NCBI RefSeq assembly: GCF_021391675.1
Contig: NZ_CP090095.1
Location: forward strand, 3,477,501-3,541,500
Reading direction: 5' to 3'
Origin: Neorhizobium galegae
Lineage (GTDB): Bacteria > Pseudomonadota > Alphaproteobacteria > Rhizobiales > Rhizobiaceae
DNA: 64,000 bases
Notes under the pieces: model-generated
The model's database searches: none
Told to the model about the DNA's origin: nothing
The model's input: the letters and a program-made list of their open reading frames with translations, nothing else
Program-made: the position numbers and the translations under genes
Shown here: positions 52,736-61,125 of the stretch, in pieces
Numbering within the stretch: position 1 is the first letter of the stretch
Layout of the letters: each line of letters starts with the position of its first letter

Positions 52736-55252
52736 ATGGCGCTCGAAACCTATAACCAGAAGCGGGACTTCGAGGCCTCTCCGGAGCCCCGCGGTCGCAA
52801 GGCCAAGGCGACCGGCAACAGTTTCGTCATCCAGAAACACGACGCCACCCGCCTGCATTACGATTTCCGGCTGGAAATGGATGGCGTCCTGAAAAGCTGG
52901 GCCGTCACCCGCGGCCCGAGCTTCGTGCCTGGCGAAAAGCGGCTTGCGGTGCATGTGGAAGACCACCCGCTCGACTATGGCGGTTTCGAAGGCATGATCC
53001 CGAAAGGCAATTACGGCGCCGGCGCCGTGCTGCTCTGGGATCGGGGCACCTGGGAACCCATCGGCGATCCTCACAAGGGCTATAAGAAAGGCCATATGGA
53101 ATTCGAGCTGAAGGGCGAGAAGCTGGAAGGCCGCTGGCACCTGATCCGCATGGCCCAGAGGCAAGGCGAAAAACACGAGAACTGGCTGCTGGTGAAGGGC
53201 GAGGACGAATTCGCCCGCGCCGAGGGCGACAAGGACATTCTCGACGAAATGCCGCTTTCGGTGAAGTCGGGCAAGACGCTGGACGAAATCTGGGGCCGCA
53301 AGGCACCGCCGGCAAAGAATACGGCCAAACCGAAAGCGAAGGCGAAATCCGATCCAGAACCGGAAAAGTCCGACATCGCAGCTTCGAATATCAGGGGAGC
53401 CCGGAAAGCCGAGCTCCCGGATTTCGTCGAGCCGCAGCTTGCGACGCTGGTGAAGAGCGCGCCGTCGGGCAAACGCTGGGTCCACGAGATCAAGCTCGAC
53501 GGCTATCGCCTGCAGGCCCGTGTCGAAAATGGCAAGGTGAAGCTGTTGACGCGCACCGGGCTGGATTGGACGCACAAGTTCGGAGACGAAATCATCACGG
53601 AATTCGGAAAACTCGCCGCTTCCAGGGCGATCGTCGATGGCGAGGCAGCGGTCGAAGCGGGTTCCGGCGCCACCGATTTTTCCCTGCTGCAACAGGACCT
53701 CAGCGAAGGCCGGGACGACCGGTTCACCTTCTACGCCTTCGACCTGCTGCATCTCGACGGTTACGACCTGACGGGCGCCACGCTGTTGAAGCGCAAGGAG
53801 GCGCTCGAAACGCTGCTGATAGGCAGCGGCCCGGCGCTGCGCTACAGCGAGCATTTCGGCGACGAAGGCGGGCTGGTGCTGAAACATGCGTGCCGGCTGA
53901 GCCTCGAAGGCATCATCTCCAAGATCGCGGAAGCGCCCTATCGCCCCGGCCGCGGCCGCGACTGGGTGAAGTCGAAATGTTCGGCCCGTCAGGAATTCGT
54001 GGTCGCGGGTTTTGCCCCCTCCTCCGTTTCCAGGACGGCGATCGGATCGCTGGTCATGGGATATTACGACAGGGGAAAGCTGCGGCATGCCGGCCGGGTC
54101 GGCACCGGCTATTCCAACGCCGTGGCGCAATCGCTCTTCAAGAGCCTCACCGAGATCCAGGCCGACGAAAGCCCGTTTGACGAAAAGCTTGCCGGGGTGG
54201 AAAAGAAGGATGTCGTTTTCGTGCGGCCCGAGCTGGTGGCGGAAGTGGAGTTCCGCGGCTGGACGGCGGATGCGCATATCCGCCATGCGGCCTTCCGGGG
54301 CTTGCGGGAAGACAAGGACCCGAGGGATATCGTCCGGGAGGGCGGGCCAGTGAATTCAGTGGAAGAACCGAAGCCGCCGAAGCGGACGGTCAATCTCACC
54401 CATCCGGACCGGGTCTACTGGCCGGATGCCGGCGTGACCAAGGCCGGGCTTGCCGACTATTACACCGAAGTCTGGCGGCTGATGGCGCCCTTCGTCGTCA
54501 ATCGCCCGCTGGCGCTGGTACGTGGACCCGACGGCATCGGCAAACAGCTTTTCTTCCAGAAACACGGCTGGAAGGGCATGACCGAGAATGCCGTACTGGT
54601 GAAGGACCCGGCCGATCCGGCGGAAGAGGACATCACCATCCGCAACCTCGACGGGCTGCTCGGCCTTGTTCAGGGCGCGACACTGGAAATCCACCCCTGG
54701 GGTTCCAACCTCGACGACTGGGAAAAGCCGGACATGGTCAATATCGACCTCGACCCCGGCGAAGGCGTATCCTGGACCGACATCATTGCCGCGGCGCATG
54801 ACGTGAAGCGTCGTTTCGAGGACATGGGGCTGGTGGCCTTCGTCAAGACTTCGGGCGGCAAGGGCCTGCATGTCGTCGCACCCGTCAAACCCAAGGCGGA
54901 ATGGCCGGAGGTGAAAGCGGCAATGAAGGCGCTGGCCGACGGCATGGCCGGCGACGATCCAGACAGATATGTCTCGACGATCACCAAGTCGAAGCGAAGC
55001 GGCAAGATCCTCATCGACTACCTGCGCAACGGGCGCGGCAATACCGCCGTGGCGCCCTACTCCACCCGTGCCCGGCCTAGCGCACCAGTCTCCATGCCGG
55101 TCGAATGGGACGAACTCGGCGGAGCGATCGGCCCCAACTATTTCACGGTTACCAATGCGCCTGCGCGCATCGCCCAGCAGACGAACGATCCGTGGGGAGA
55201 TTTTCGCAAGGCGGAAGCGGTGATTGAGTTCAACGGGAAGAAGAAGCGGTAG
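52736..55252 (+). CDS. ligD: Multifunctional DNA ligase D (phosphoesterase-ligase-polymerase)
   Basis: An 838-residue enzyme with three domains in order: 3'-phosphoesterase (about 30-160, HDATRLHYDFRLEMDGVLKS), ATP-dependent ligase (about 225-540; adenylation Lys253 in HEIKLDGYRLQA) and primase-like polymerase (about 560-838, with NIDLDPGEG carrying catalytic aspartates and KTSGGKGLHVV). It seals and fills ends held by Ku. It starts at ATG 52736, two bases after ku. The linker (190-215) is Lys/Pro-rich. Nothing is truncated. Confidence 0.96.
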   Translation: MALETYNQKRDFEASPEPRGRKAKATGNSFVIQKHDATRLHYDFRLEMDGVLKSWAVTRGPSFVPGEKRLAVHVEDHPLDYGGFEGMIPKGNYGAGAVLLWDRGTWEPIGDPHKGYKKGHMEFELKGEKLEGRWHLIRMAQRQGEKHENWLLVKGEDEFARAEGDKDILDEMPLSVKSGKTLDEIWGRKAPPAKNTAKPKAKAKSDPEPEKSDIAASNIRGARKAELPDFVEPQLATLVKSAPSGKRWVHEIKLDGYRLQARVENGKVKLLTRTGLDWTHKFGDEIITEFGKLAASRAIVDGEAAVEAGSGATDFSLLQQDLSEGRDDRFTFYAFDLLHLDGYDLTGATLLKRKEALETLLIGSGPALRYSEHFGDEGGLVLKHACRLSLEGIISKIAEAPYRPGRGRDWVKSKCSARQEFVVAGFAPSSVSRTAIGSLVMGYYDRGKLRHAGRVGTGYSNAVAQSLFKSLTEIQADESPFDEKLAGVEKKDVVFVRPELVAEVEFRGWTADAHIRHAAFRGLREDKDPRDIVREGGPVNSVEEPKPPKRTVNLTHPDRVYWPDAGVTKAGLADYYTEVWRLMAPFVVNRPLALVRGPDGIGKQLFFQKHGWKGMTENAVLVKDPADPAEEDITIRNLDGLLGLVQGATLEIHPWGSNLDDWEKPDMVNIDLDPGEGVSWTDIIAAAHDVKRRFEDMGLVAFVKTSGGKGLHVVAPVKPKAEWPEVKAAMKALADGMAGDDPDRYVSTITKSKRSGKILIDYLRNGRGNTAVAPYSTRARPSAPVSMPVEWDELGGAIGPNYFTVTNAPARIAQQTNDPWGDFRKAEAVIEFNGKKKR

Positions 55253-55281
55253 AGGCTGAGATGAGAGGCTGCGTCTTGCCA

Positions 55282-55410
55282 ATCTCCCCCCTTGCGGGGG
55301 AGATGCCCGGCAGGGCAGAGGGGGGTGCTGCCGCATACTCATCGCCAATTGAACTCGCGGCGTCACCCCCTCTGTCACCTTCGGTGACATCTCCCCCGCA
55401 AGGGGGAGAT
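55282..55410. repeat. RIME-like palindromic intergenic repeat, copy C (arms swapped)
   Basis: About 129 bases with the same outer ATCTCCCCC/GGGGGAGAT arms as copies A and B. Here the left inner arm is CCCGGCAGGGC and the right is GTCACCTTCGGTGAC, so it lies in opposite orientation to copy A. It separates the convergent ligD and ku2 genes. Confidence 0.8.
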
Positions 55411-55429
55411 GGGAGTATGCCGCACCGCC

Positions 55430-56543
<1,114 letters not shown>

Positions 56544-56572
56544 GTTTCCAAAAAACCTCTGGAACAAATGAA

Positions 56573-56602
56573 GCGGCTCCCGGATAGGGAGTCGCTTTAT
56601 TT
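56573..56602 (+). terminator. Terminator after the 66-residue stress protein
   Basis: GCGGCTCCC (56573-56581) pairs with GGGAGTCGC (56587-56595, one G-T pair), loop GGATA, followed by TTTATTTC. The outer AAATGAA/TTTATTT bases extend the stem. Confidence 0.75.
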
Positions 56603-56735
56603 CATTTGTCCTCTGTGACTTTTTCGGGATATTCGAAGTTAGCCGTAATGATGTATGGAAAGCTAATGTAGGGTTATGGCGGGCGGACATTGTTCGGCAA
56701 CGGATCTGCCGGCGGTGATCACGTCAGAGGTCGGG

Positions 56736-56915
56736 ATGACGAAACAAGACACTCCGGTTGCGGAACAGGACGTCAGAATGGGACGGCGGGTCAACCGCAA
56801 GGTCTCGGTCCTTCTGACCGAAATCGAGAAGGAAGATGTTCCTGATCGGCTGCTCGACCTGGCGCGTGAGCTGCAGAGGGCACTCAACGAAAAGATCGAC
56901 GGCCGCGCCGGCTGA
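56736..56915 (+). CDS. NepR-like small protein (candidate anti-sigma factor)
   Basis: A 59-residue protein. The C-terminal half VLLTEIEKEDVPDRLLDLAR continuing ELQRALNEK resembles the NepR helix pair, in which a conserved VPDR precedes the second helix. The start is ATG 56736 with GAGG about seven bases upstream; an in-frame ATG at 56676 would add 20 residues. It stands in the stress-sigma cluster but is not adjacent to a PhyR gene, and I see no GGAAC-N16/17-CGTT ahead of it. NepR inhibits EcfG until PhyR titrates it (family knowledge); that role here is inferred. Confidence 0.55.
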   Translation: MTKQDTPVAEQDVRMGRRVNRKVSVLLTEIEKEDVPDRLLDLARELQRALNEKIDGRAG

Positions 56916-56934
56916 TGCTCTCCGTCCAAGCCAG

Positions 56935-57264
56935 TCAGGGTTTGGTCGAAATCATGTTGTCGATGCGCACCCGGCCACCGATCACGCCCCGCGGCCCGTT
57001 CGGCGCGAACCGGCAGCTAGTATCCTCGATCACCGTATAGAGCTTGTCGCTGCGGAAGGCGCTCGCCATCTCGGTCGAATTGCCCTCGCAGGGCGAGGTG
57101 TCGATTTCCATGAAATCCAGTTCCGCCTGGCTCGCCACCAGCCGCGCATCGCCGGCGGTCTTTGCCCGGACCAGCACTTCGCCATGCGGCGGCGAATTCT
57201 GCCAGCTCGGATCGTTTGGGGCAGCCGTCGGCACCAGCCGATAGATCTTCAGCCTGTCCTGCAT
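56935..57264 (-). CDS. Uncharacterised small protein
   Basis: A 109-residue soluble protein beginning MQDRLKIYRLVPTAAPNDPS. No domain recognised; a strongly conserved-looking block is GEVLVRAKTAGDARLVASQA. Two cysteines are present. ATG 57264 has GGGAGA five bases upstream. A perfect GGAAC-N16-CGTT promoter motif upstream marks it as a likely general stress gene. Convergent with the NepR-like gene. Confidence 0.75.
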   Translation of the reverse strand: MQDRLKIYRLVPTAAPNDPSWQNSPPHGEVLVRAKTAGDARLVASQAELDFMEIDTSPCEGNSTEMASAFRSDKLYTVIEDTSCRFAPNGPRGVIGGRVRIDNMISTKP

Positions 57265-57305
57265 GTCTCTCTCCCGTCGTAAGCATTTTTATAGTTGAAG
57301 ACCTA

Positions 57306-57330
57306 AACGCAGGTCATGCGTTCCGGTTCC
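57306..57330 (-). promoter_or_regulatory. EcfG-type promoter of the 109-residue protein (GGAAC-N16-CGTT)
   Basis: GGAAC (57330-57326, minus strand), 16 bases, CGTT (57309-57306), a perfect match 42 bases before the ATG at 57264. Confidence 0.75.
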
Positions 57331-57342
57331 ATCACATCGTGC

Positions 57343-57367
57343 GGAACCTTTCCGGCAACCATGGGTT
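57343..57367 (+). promoter_or_regulatory. EcfG-type promoter of the BON protein (GGAAC-N16-GGTT)
   Basis: GGAAC (57343-57347), 16 bases, GGTT (57364-57367), 43 bases before the ATG at 57410. Divergent from the 57306-57330 promoter. Confidence 0.6.
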
Positions 57368-57409
57368 TCTCCGCTGCGGGCGATCATGCCCCTGAGAAGG
57401 AGAAAGCCG

Positions 57410-57802
57410 ATGAAGAATGAGCAGCCGAAAGCTGGCCGTCCCGGCGAGACCTCGCAATGGCCTCGATGGGAGGGCCCGGCGGAAAGCCGCCCAAGCGGTT
57501 ATCTTCAGGGCGAAGCCAATATCTTTGCCGAGGGACCGGAGCAGGAAAAGCAGATCGGCAAGGGACCGGACGGTTACGAACGCCCCGACGATCTGATCGC
57601 ACAGGACGTGAATGAGCAACTGACACAGGATGCCTTTCTCGACCCGACCAACATGACGGTCTCGGTGGAGAACGGCGAAGTGACGCTGGAGGGATACGTT
57701 GCGCATCTTGCGGACAAGGCACGCGCCCAGGACGTCGTCCTCGACATCCAGGGTGTCGCCGCCTGCCGCAACAATCTTCGAATAGCCCCCGAAAGGCACT
57801 GA
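57410..57802 (+). CDS. BON-domain stress protein
   Basis: A 130-residue protein. The N-terminal 55 residues are Gly/Pro-rich and polar; a BON domain spans about 68-128 (TNMTVSVENGEVTLEGYVAH). No signal peptide. ATG 57410 has AAGGAG eight bases upstream. It is likely cytoplasmic or membrane-surface associated and part of the EcfG regulon by its promoter. Confidence 0.85.
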   Translation: MKNEQPKAGRPGETSQWPRWEGPAESRPSGYLQGEANIFAEGPEQEKQIGKGPDGYERPDDLIAQDVNEQLTQDAFLDPTNMTVSVENGEVTLEGYVAHLADKARAQDVVLDIQGVAACRNNLRIAPERH

Positions 57803-57809
57803 TCTGCGT

Positions 57810-57834
57810 GGAACCTGTGAGGCGGTCACTCGTT
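57810..57834 (+). promoter_or_regulatory. EcfG-type promoter of the YciF-like protein (GGAAC-N16-CGTT)
   Basis: GGAAC (57810-57814), 16 bases, CGTT (57831-57834), perfect match, 53 bases before the ATG at 57887. Confidence 0.75.
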
Positions 57835-57886
57835 AGATGCCTCGCAATCCTGCCTCAAGAATACTCATCAACAAGGAGAGACACCC

Positions 57887-58384
57887 ATGGCCAACAAGAC
57901 CCTCGACGACCTTTTCCATGAAACCCTGAAGGACATCTATTACGCCGAGCGCCAGATCGTGAAGGCGCTGCCGAAGATGGCGCGGGGCGCCCAGGATCCG
58001 AAGCTGAAGGCGGCATTCGAAAAGCACAAGGAAGAAACCGAAGGCCAGATCGATCGCCTGAAGCAGGTCTTCGAGATCATCGGCAAACGGGCCCAGGGCA
58101 AGACTTGCCCGGCCATCGATGGCATCATCGAAGAAGGCGAGGAAATCCTTGACGAGTTCAAGGGCACTCCGGCCCTCGACGCCGGCCTGCTCGCCGCAGC
58201 GCAGGCGGTCGAACACTACGAGATCAGCCGCTATGGCACCCTGCGCGCCTGGGCTCAACAGCTCGGCCACCGGGATGCGGTAACGCTTCTCGAACAGACG
58301 CTCGCCGAAGAAAGCAAGACCGACGAGGCTCTGACGACCCTTGCCAAGACTGCCGTCAACACGGCGGCCCAGAAGGCCGCGTGA
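57887..58384 (+). CDS. YciF/DUF892 ferritin-like stress protein
   Basis: A 165-residue all-helical protein. It opens TLDDLFHETLKDIYYAERQI, the DUF892 signature, with conserved Glu/His positions for a ferritin-like di-iron fold (EKHKEETEGQIDRLKQVFEI, AVEHYEISRYGTLRAWA). Role is stress protection; no enzyme activity established. ATG 57887 has AAGGAG upstream. A terminator follows at 58409. Confidence 0.9.
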   Translation: MANKTLDDLFHETLKDIYYAERQIVKALPKMARGAQDPKLKAAFEKHKEETEGQIDRLKQVFEIIGKRAQGKTCPAIDGIIEEGEEILDEFKGTPALDAGLLAAAQAVEHYEISRYGTLRAWAQQLGHRDAVTLLEQTLAEESKTDEALTTLAKTAVNTAAQKAA

Positions 58385-58408
58385 CATTTCGAGCGATCGG
58401 AAGAAGGG

Positions 58409-58431
58409 CGCGGCCTCGGCCGCGTCTTTTT
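58409..58431 (+). terminator. Terminator after the YciF-like gene
   Basis: CGCGGC (58409-58414) with GCCGCG (58419-58424), loop CTCG, followed by TCTTTTT. Confidence 0.75.
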
Positions 58432-58448
58432 CGTGACCCAAACATACA

Positions 58449-58476
58449 AAAAACCCGGCAGCCGCCGGGTTTTTCC
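58449..58476. terminator. Bidirectional terminator
   Basis: AAACCCGGC (58451-58459) with GCCGGGTTT (58464-58472), loop AGCC, with an A-run before it and a T-run after it. It can serve the minus-strand gene ending at 58492 and catch read-through from the left. Confidence 0.85.
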
Positions 58477-58491
58477 TCCCTTCCGGCCTCC

Positions 58492-58740
58492 TCAAGCCGG
58501 GAAAGATCGCCTCAGAACCGAAGCATCGGCGTGTCCGTGCATGGTCGGAATCGGCAACATCTCGCCGTTCGGCGCCTGTCGGCGGAAAATCTCCACCCGG
58601 CCGCTTCGGTCGCGCGCCACATGGGCCTTGGCGGCCTCCATGGCAAGTTCATAGGTGTGGTAATAAGACGCAGACTGCACGCCGTCTATGACGTAGACCC
58701 AGCCGGTTGCGTGTGGAACGATATCGCAGTACTTTCCCAT
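58492..58740 (-). CDS. DUF2188-like small protein
   Basis: An 82-residue protein beginning MGKYCDIVPHATGWVYVIDG. The pattern of a short beta hairpin, HTYELAMEAAKAHVARD helix and a final strand matches DUF2188-like domains (function unknown). ATG 58740 has AAGGAG nine bases upstream; an ATG nine codons earlier is less well supported. A GGAAC upstream (58793-58789) lacks a matching -10, so EcfG control is not supported. Confidence 0.75.
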   Translation of the reverse strand: MGKYCDIVPHATGWVYVIDGVQSASYYHTYELAMEAAKAHVARDRSGRVEIFRRQAPNGEMLPIPTMHGHADASVLRRSFPA

Positions 58741-58861
58741 TGGATGTGTCTCCTTCCCGGCGGCCATAAGTACATTCGACAGTCAAAAGTTCCGCCTCCG
58801 GGGAAGTTTTTTTCGAGTGTTGGCCATGTCTCGGCCGGTTGCGATTTTTCGTTTTGACCAG

Positions 58862-58886
58862 GGAACTTTTCTGCGCCGCACACGTT
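58862..58886 (+). promoter_or_regulatory. EcfG-type promoter of the DUF2934 protein (GGAAC-N16-CGTT)
   Basis: GGAAC (58862-58866), 16 bases, CGTT (58883-58886), perfect match, 28 bases before the ATG at 58914. Confidence 0.75.
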
Positions 58887-58913
58887 GGGGCGCTTGGGCG
58901 AATGGAGACAAGA

Positions 58914-59264
58914 ATGGCGGAATCCGAAGAAGTCTGGATCAGAAAGCGGGCCTACACGTTGTGGGAAGAAGAAGGCTATCCCTCGGGCAAGGATAGGGAG
59001 CATTGGGAAAGAGCCAAGCTGGAATATGCGACGCTCGGGCCGACCGCTTCAAAATCGCCTGCGGCAGGATCGCGCGGCAAGTCCGCCACCTCCGTGAAGC
59101 CGCCGAAAGCGGCGTCGAAGGCTGCAACTTCCAAACCGGCGGCGAAAACCGCCGCAGCCAAGGCTTCTCCGGCGAAGACAACTTCCAAGGCACCGGCCGC
59201 TGCCATGCCGGAAGCAGTCCAGCCGGCCAAGAAGCGTTCCAAGAAGGTTCCAGCTGGCGCCTGA
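58914..59264 (+). CDS. DUF2934 protein with Ala/Lys-rich histone-like tail
   Basis: A 116-residue protein. Residues 1-42 (WIRKRAYTLWEEEGYPSGKD) are a DUF2934 domain. The remaining 70 residues are almost only Ala, Lys, Ser, Pro and Thr, similar to histone H1-like or DNA-binding tails (KAASKAATSKPAAKTAAAKA). ATG 58914 has GGAG six bases upstream. Stress expression is predicted by the promoter; a role in chromosome compaction is speculation. Confidence 0.8.
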   Translation: MAESEEVWIRKRAYTLWEEEGYPSGKDREHWERAKLEYATLGPTASKSPAAGSRGKSATSVKPPKAASKAATSKPAAKTAAAKASPAKTTSKAPAAAMPEAVQPAKKRSKKVPAGA

Positions 59265-59400
59265 CGCCGCCTGCCACCCAGCTTCATCACTATCGTTACT
59301 GGTCGCGGCGACTGATATCATCGCGGCCGCGGGTTCGTTTATCCTGGAAAATCGAAATGGCTTTTGCGTCTGAACTTGGTCTCGGTTCCGCCCTGACGGA

Positions 59401-59426
59401 GGAACGTTGGCCAGGGCGAAAACGTT
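59401..59426 (+). promoter_or_regulatory. EcfG-type promoter of glgA (GGAAC-N17-CGTT)
   Basis: GGAAC (59401-59405), 17 bases, CGTT (59423-59426), perfect match. It lies 21 bases before the first in-frame ATG (59447) and 138 bases before the canonical glgA start (59564). Confidence 0.7.
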
Positions 59427-59563
59427 CTGGAGGGTGAGACTGGCAGATGGCGGAGGCACGCATGATGAACGCTTACGTCCCGATCGACGACCCTCGTCGA
59501 GATGAGCGGAGCGCGGCGGAACAGGGGATCAATACAAGTTATGGAAAGCGGGGGCTTCCCGGC

Positions 59564-61048
59564 ATGAGAATTCTTTCGGTCACCTCCGAAATCTTCCCCC
59601 TTGTGAAGACGGGTGGCCTTGCAGACGTGACCGGATCTCTGCCCAAGGCGCTTAGCCCCCTCGGCATCGAGACCACCTCTCTGATCCCCGGTTATCCCCA
59701 GGTCATGCAGCAGCTGAAGAGCGCCATGCCGCTGGTCACCTTCGACAACCTGCTCGGCGAAAAAGCAGCGCTCCTCCATACCCGTGTCGAAGGCCTCAGC
59801 CTTTTCATCCTCGATGCGCCCGCTCTCTACGACCGGCCCGGCGGCCCTTATGTCGACGAAGAGGGCATCGATCATCCCGACAACTGGAAACGGTTCGCCG
59901 CACTTTCCCTCGCCGCGGCAGAAATCGCCGATGGATTACTGCCGGGCTGGGTTCCGGACCTGGTTCACACCCATGACTGGCAGTCGGCGCTGACCTCCGT
60001 CTACATGCGCGAACGCGGCTGCAAGACGCCGGTGGTGCTGACCATCCACAACCTCGCCTTCCAGGGCCAATATCCTGCCGGCGTACTGATGAGCATCGGC
60101 CTGCCGCCAGAGGCCTATTCCATGAACCGCATGGAATATTTCGGCGATATCAGCTTTCTGAAGGGTGGCCTGCAGACGGTCGATGCAATCACCACCGTCA
60201 GCCCGACCTATGCCCGGGAAATCCTCACCCCACGCTTCGGCATGGGTATGGACGGGGTCCTGAATGCTCGCGTCTCCGTCCTGCGCGGCATCGTCAACGG
60301 CATCGATCTCGATATCTGGGACCCGTCGACGGATCCACACCTGCCACGCAACTACGATGTCGGCACGCTGCGCCGTAAGCGCGAGAACCGCGCCGTGCTG
60401 CTTCAAAAATTCGGACTGAACCCAGCGCAGGAAGGCCCCCTGTTTTCCGCCGTTAGCCGGCTGACCTGGCAGAAAGGTTTCGACATGTTCGCCGACACGG
60501 CGGACGAGATCATCCGCCACGGCGGCCAGGTCATCGTCTTCGGGCAGGGCGACCGCGAGATCGAGCGGGCTCTGTCGGATACCGCCGCGCGTTTTCCGGG
60601 CCGGATGGCGGTGCATTTCGGCTACGACGAACCGACGGCGCATCTGGTCCACGGCGGGTCCGACGCCATCGTGCAGCCCTCCCGCTTCGAACCCTGCGGA
60701 CTGACCCAGCTCTACGCGTTGCGCTACGGCTGCGTCCCCGTCGTCTCCCGCACCGGCGGACTTTCGGAAACGATCATCGATGCCAATGACGCAGCCATGT
60801 CGGCGCGCGTCGCAACCGGTTTTCAGTTCCATCCTGTGACCACGGACGGACTGAGGCTCGCACTTCGCCGCGCACTGCACGCCTATGGCGACCCGAAGAT
60901 GTGGGCGCGGCTGCAGAACCAGGGCATGAAGGCGAAATTCTCCTGGGAACGCAGTGCCCAGCAATATGCCGCCGTTTATGCCAATCTGGTGCTGAAGTCC
61001 GGTCATGTTGCCTCGACAAGCTCGGATATCCGTCGCGCGACGCTATAG
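59564..61048 (+). CDS. glgA: Glycogen synthase (ADP-glucose type)
   Basis: A 494-residue GT5 glycosyltransferase that elongates alpha-1,4-glucan from ADP-glucose. The N-terminal motif LVKTGGLADVTGSLPKAL binds the sugar nucleotide; the C-terminal PSRFEPCGLTQLYALRYG is the donor site. ATG 59564 gives the family start and length, but the frame is open to 59447 and 59462, the latter with GGAGG five bases upstream; this would add 34-39 residues. The gene stands alone here without glgB/glgC. It is convergent with glgX across a terminator. Confidence 0.93.
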   Translation: MRILSVTSEIFPLVKTGGLADVTGSLPKALSPLGIETTSLIPGYPQVMQQLKSAMPLVTFDNLLGEKAALLHTRVEGLSLFILDAPALYDRPGGPYVDEEGIDHPDNWKRFAALSLAAAEIADGLLPGWVPDLVHTHDWQSALTSVYMRERGCKTPVVLTIHNLAFQGQYPAGVLMSIGLPPEAYSMNRMEYFGDISFLKGGLQTVDAITTVSPTYAREILTPRFGMGMDGVLNARVSVLRGIVNGIDLDIWDPSTDPHLPRNYDVGTLRRKRENRAVLLQKFGLNPAQEGPLFSAVSRLTWQKGFDMFADTADEIIRHGGQVIVFGQGDREIERALSDTAARFPGRMAVHFGYDEPTAHLVHGGSDAIVQPSRFEPCGLTQLYALRYGCVPVVSRTGGLSETIIDANDAAMSARVATGFQFHPVTTDGLRLALRRALHAYGDPKMWARLQNQGMKAKFSWERSAQQYAAVYANLVLKSGHVASTSSDIRRATL

Positions 61049-61071
61049 TCTTCCCGCCAGCGGACAAAAAG

Positions 61072-61096
61072 AAACCGGCTCGAAGGCCGGTTTTTT
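61072..61096. terminator. Bidirectional terminator between glgA and glgX
   Basis: AAACCGGC (61072-61079) pairs with GCCGGTTT (61086-61093), loop of six bases, T-run on the right and A-run on the left, so it works for both convergent genes. Confidence 0.85.
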
Positions 61097-61125
61097 ATGG
61101 GGCATAGGCAAGAAGTTCGAAGGCC

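Noticed and set aside
58769..58793. GGAAC upstream of the DUF2188-like gene
   Set aside because: The bases 16-17 positions downstream read TACT/ACTT, not NGTT.
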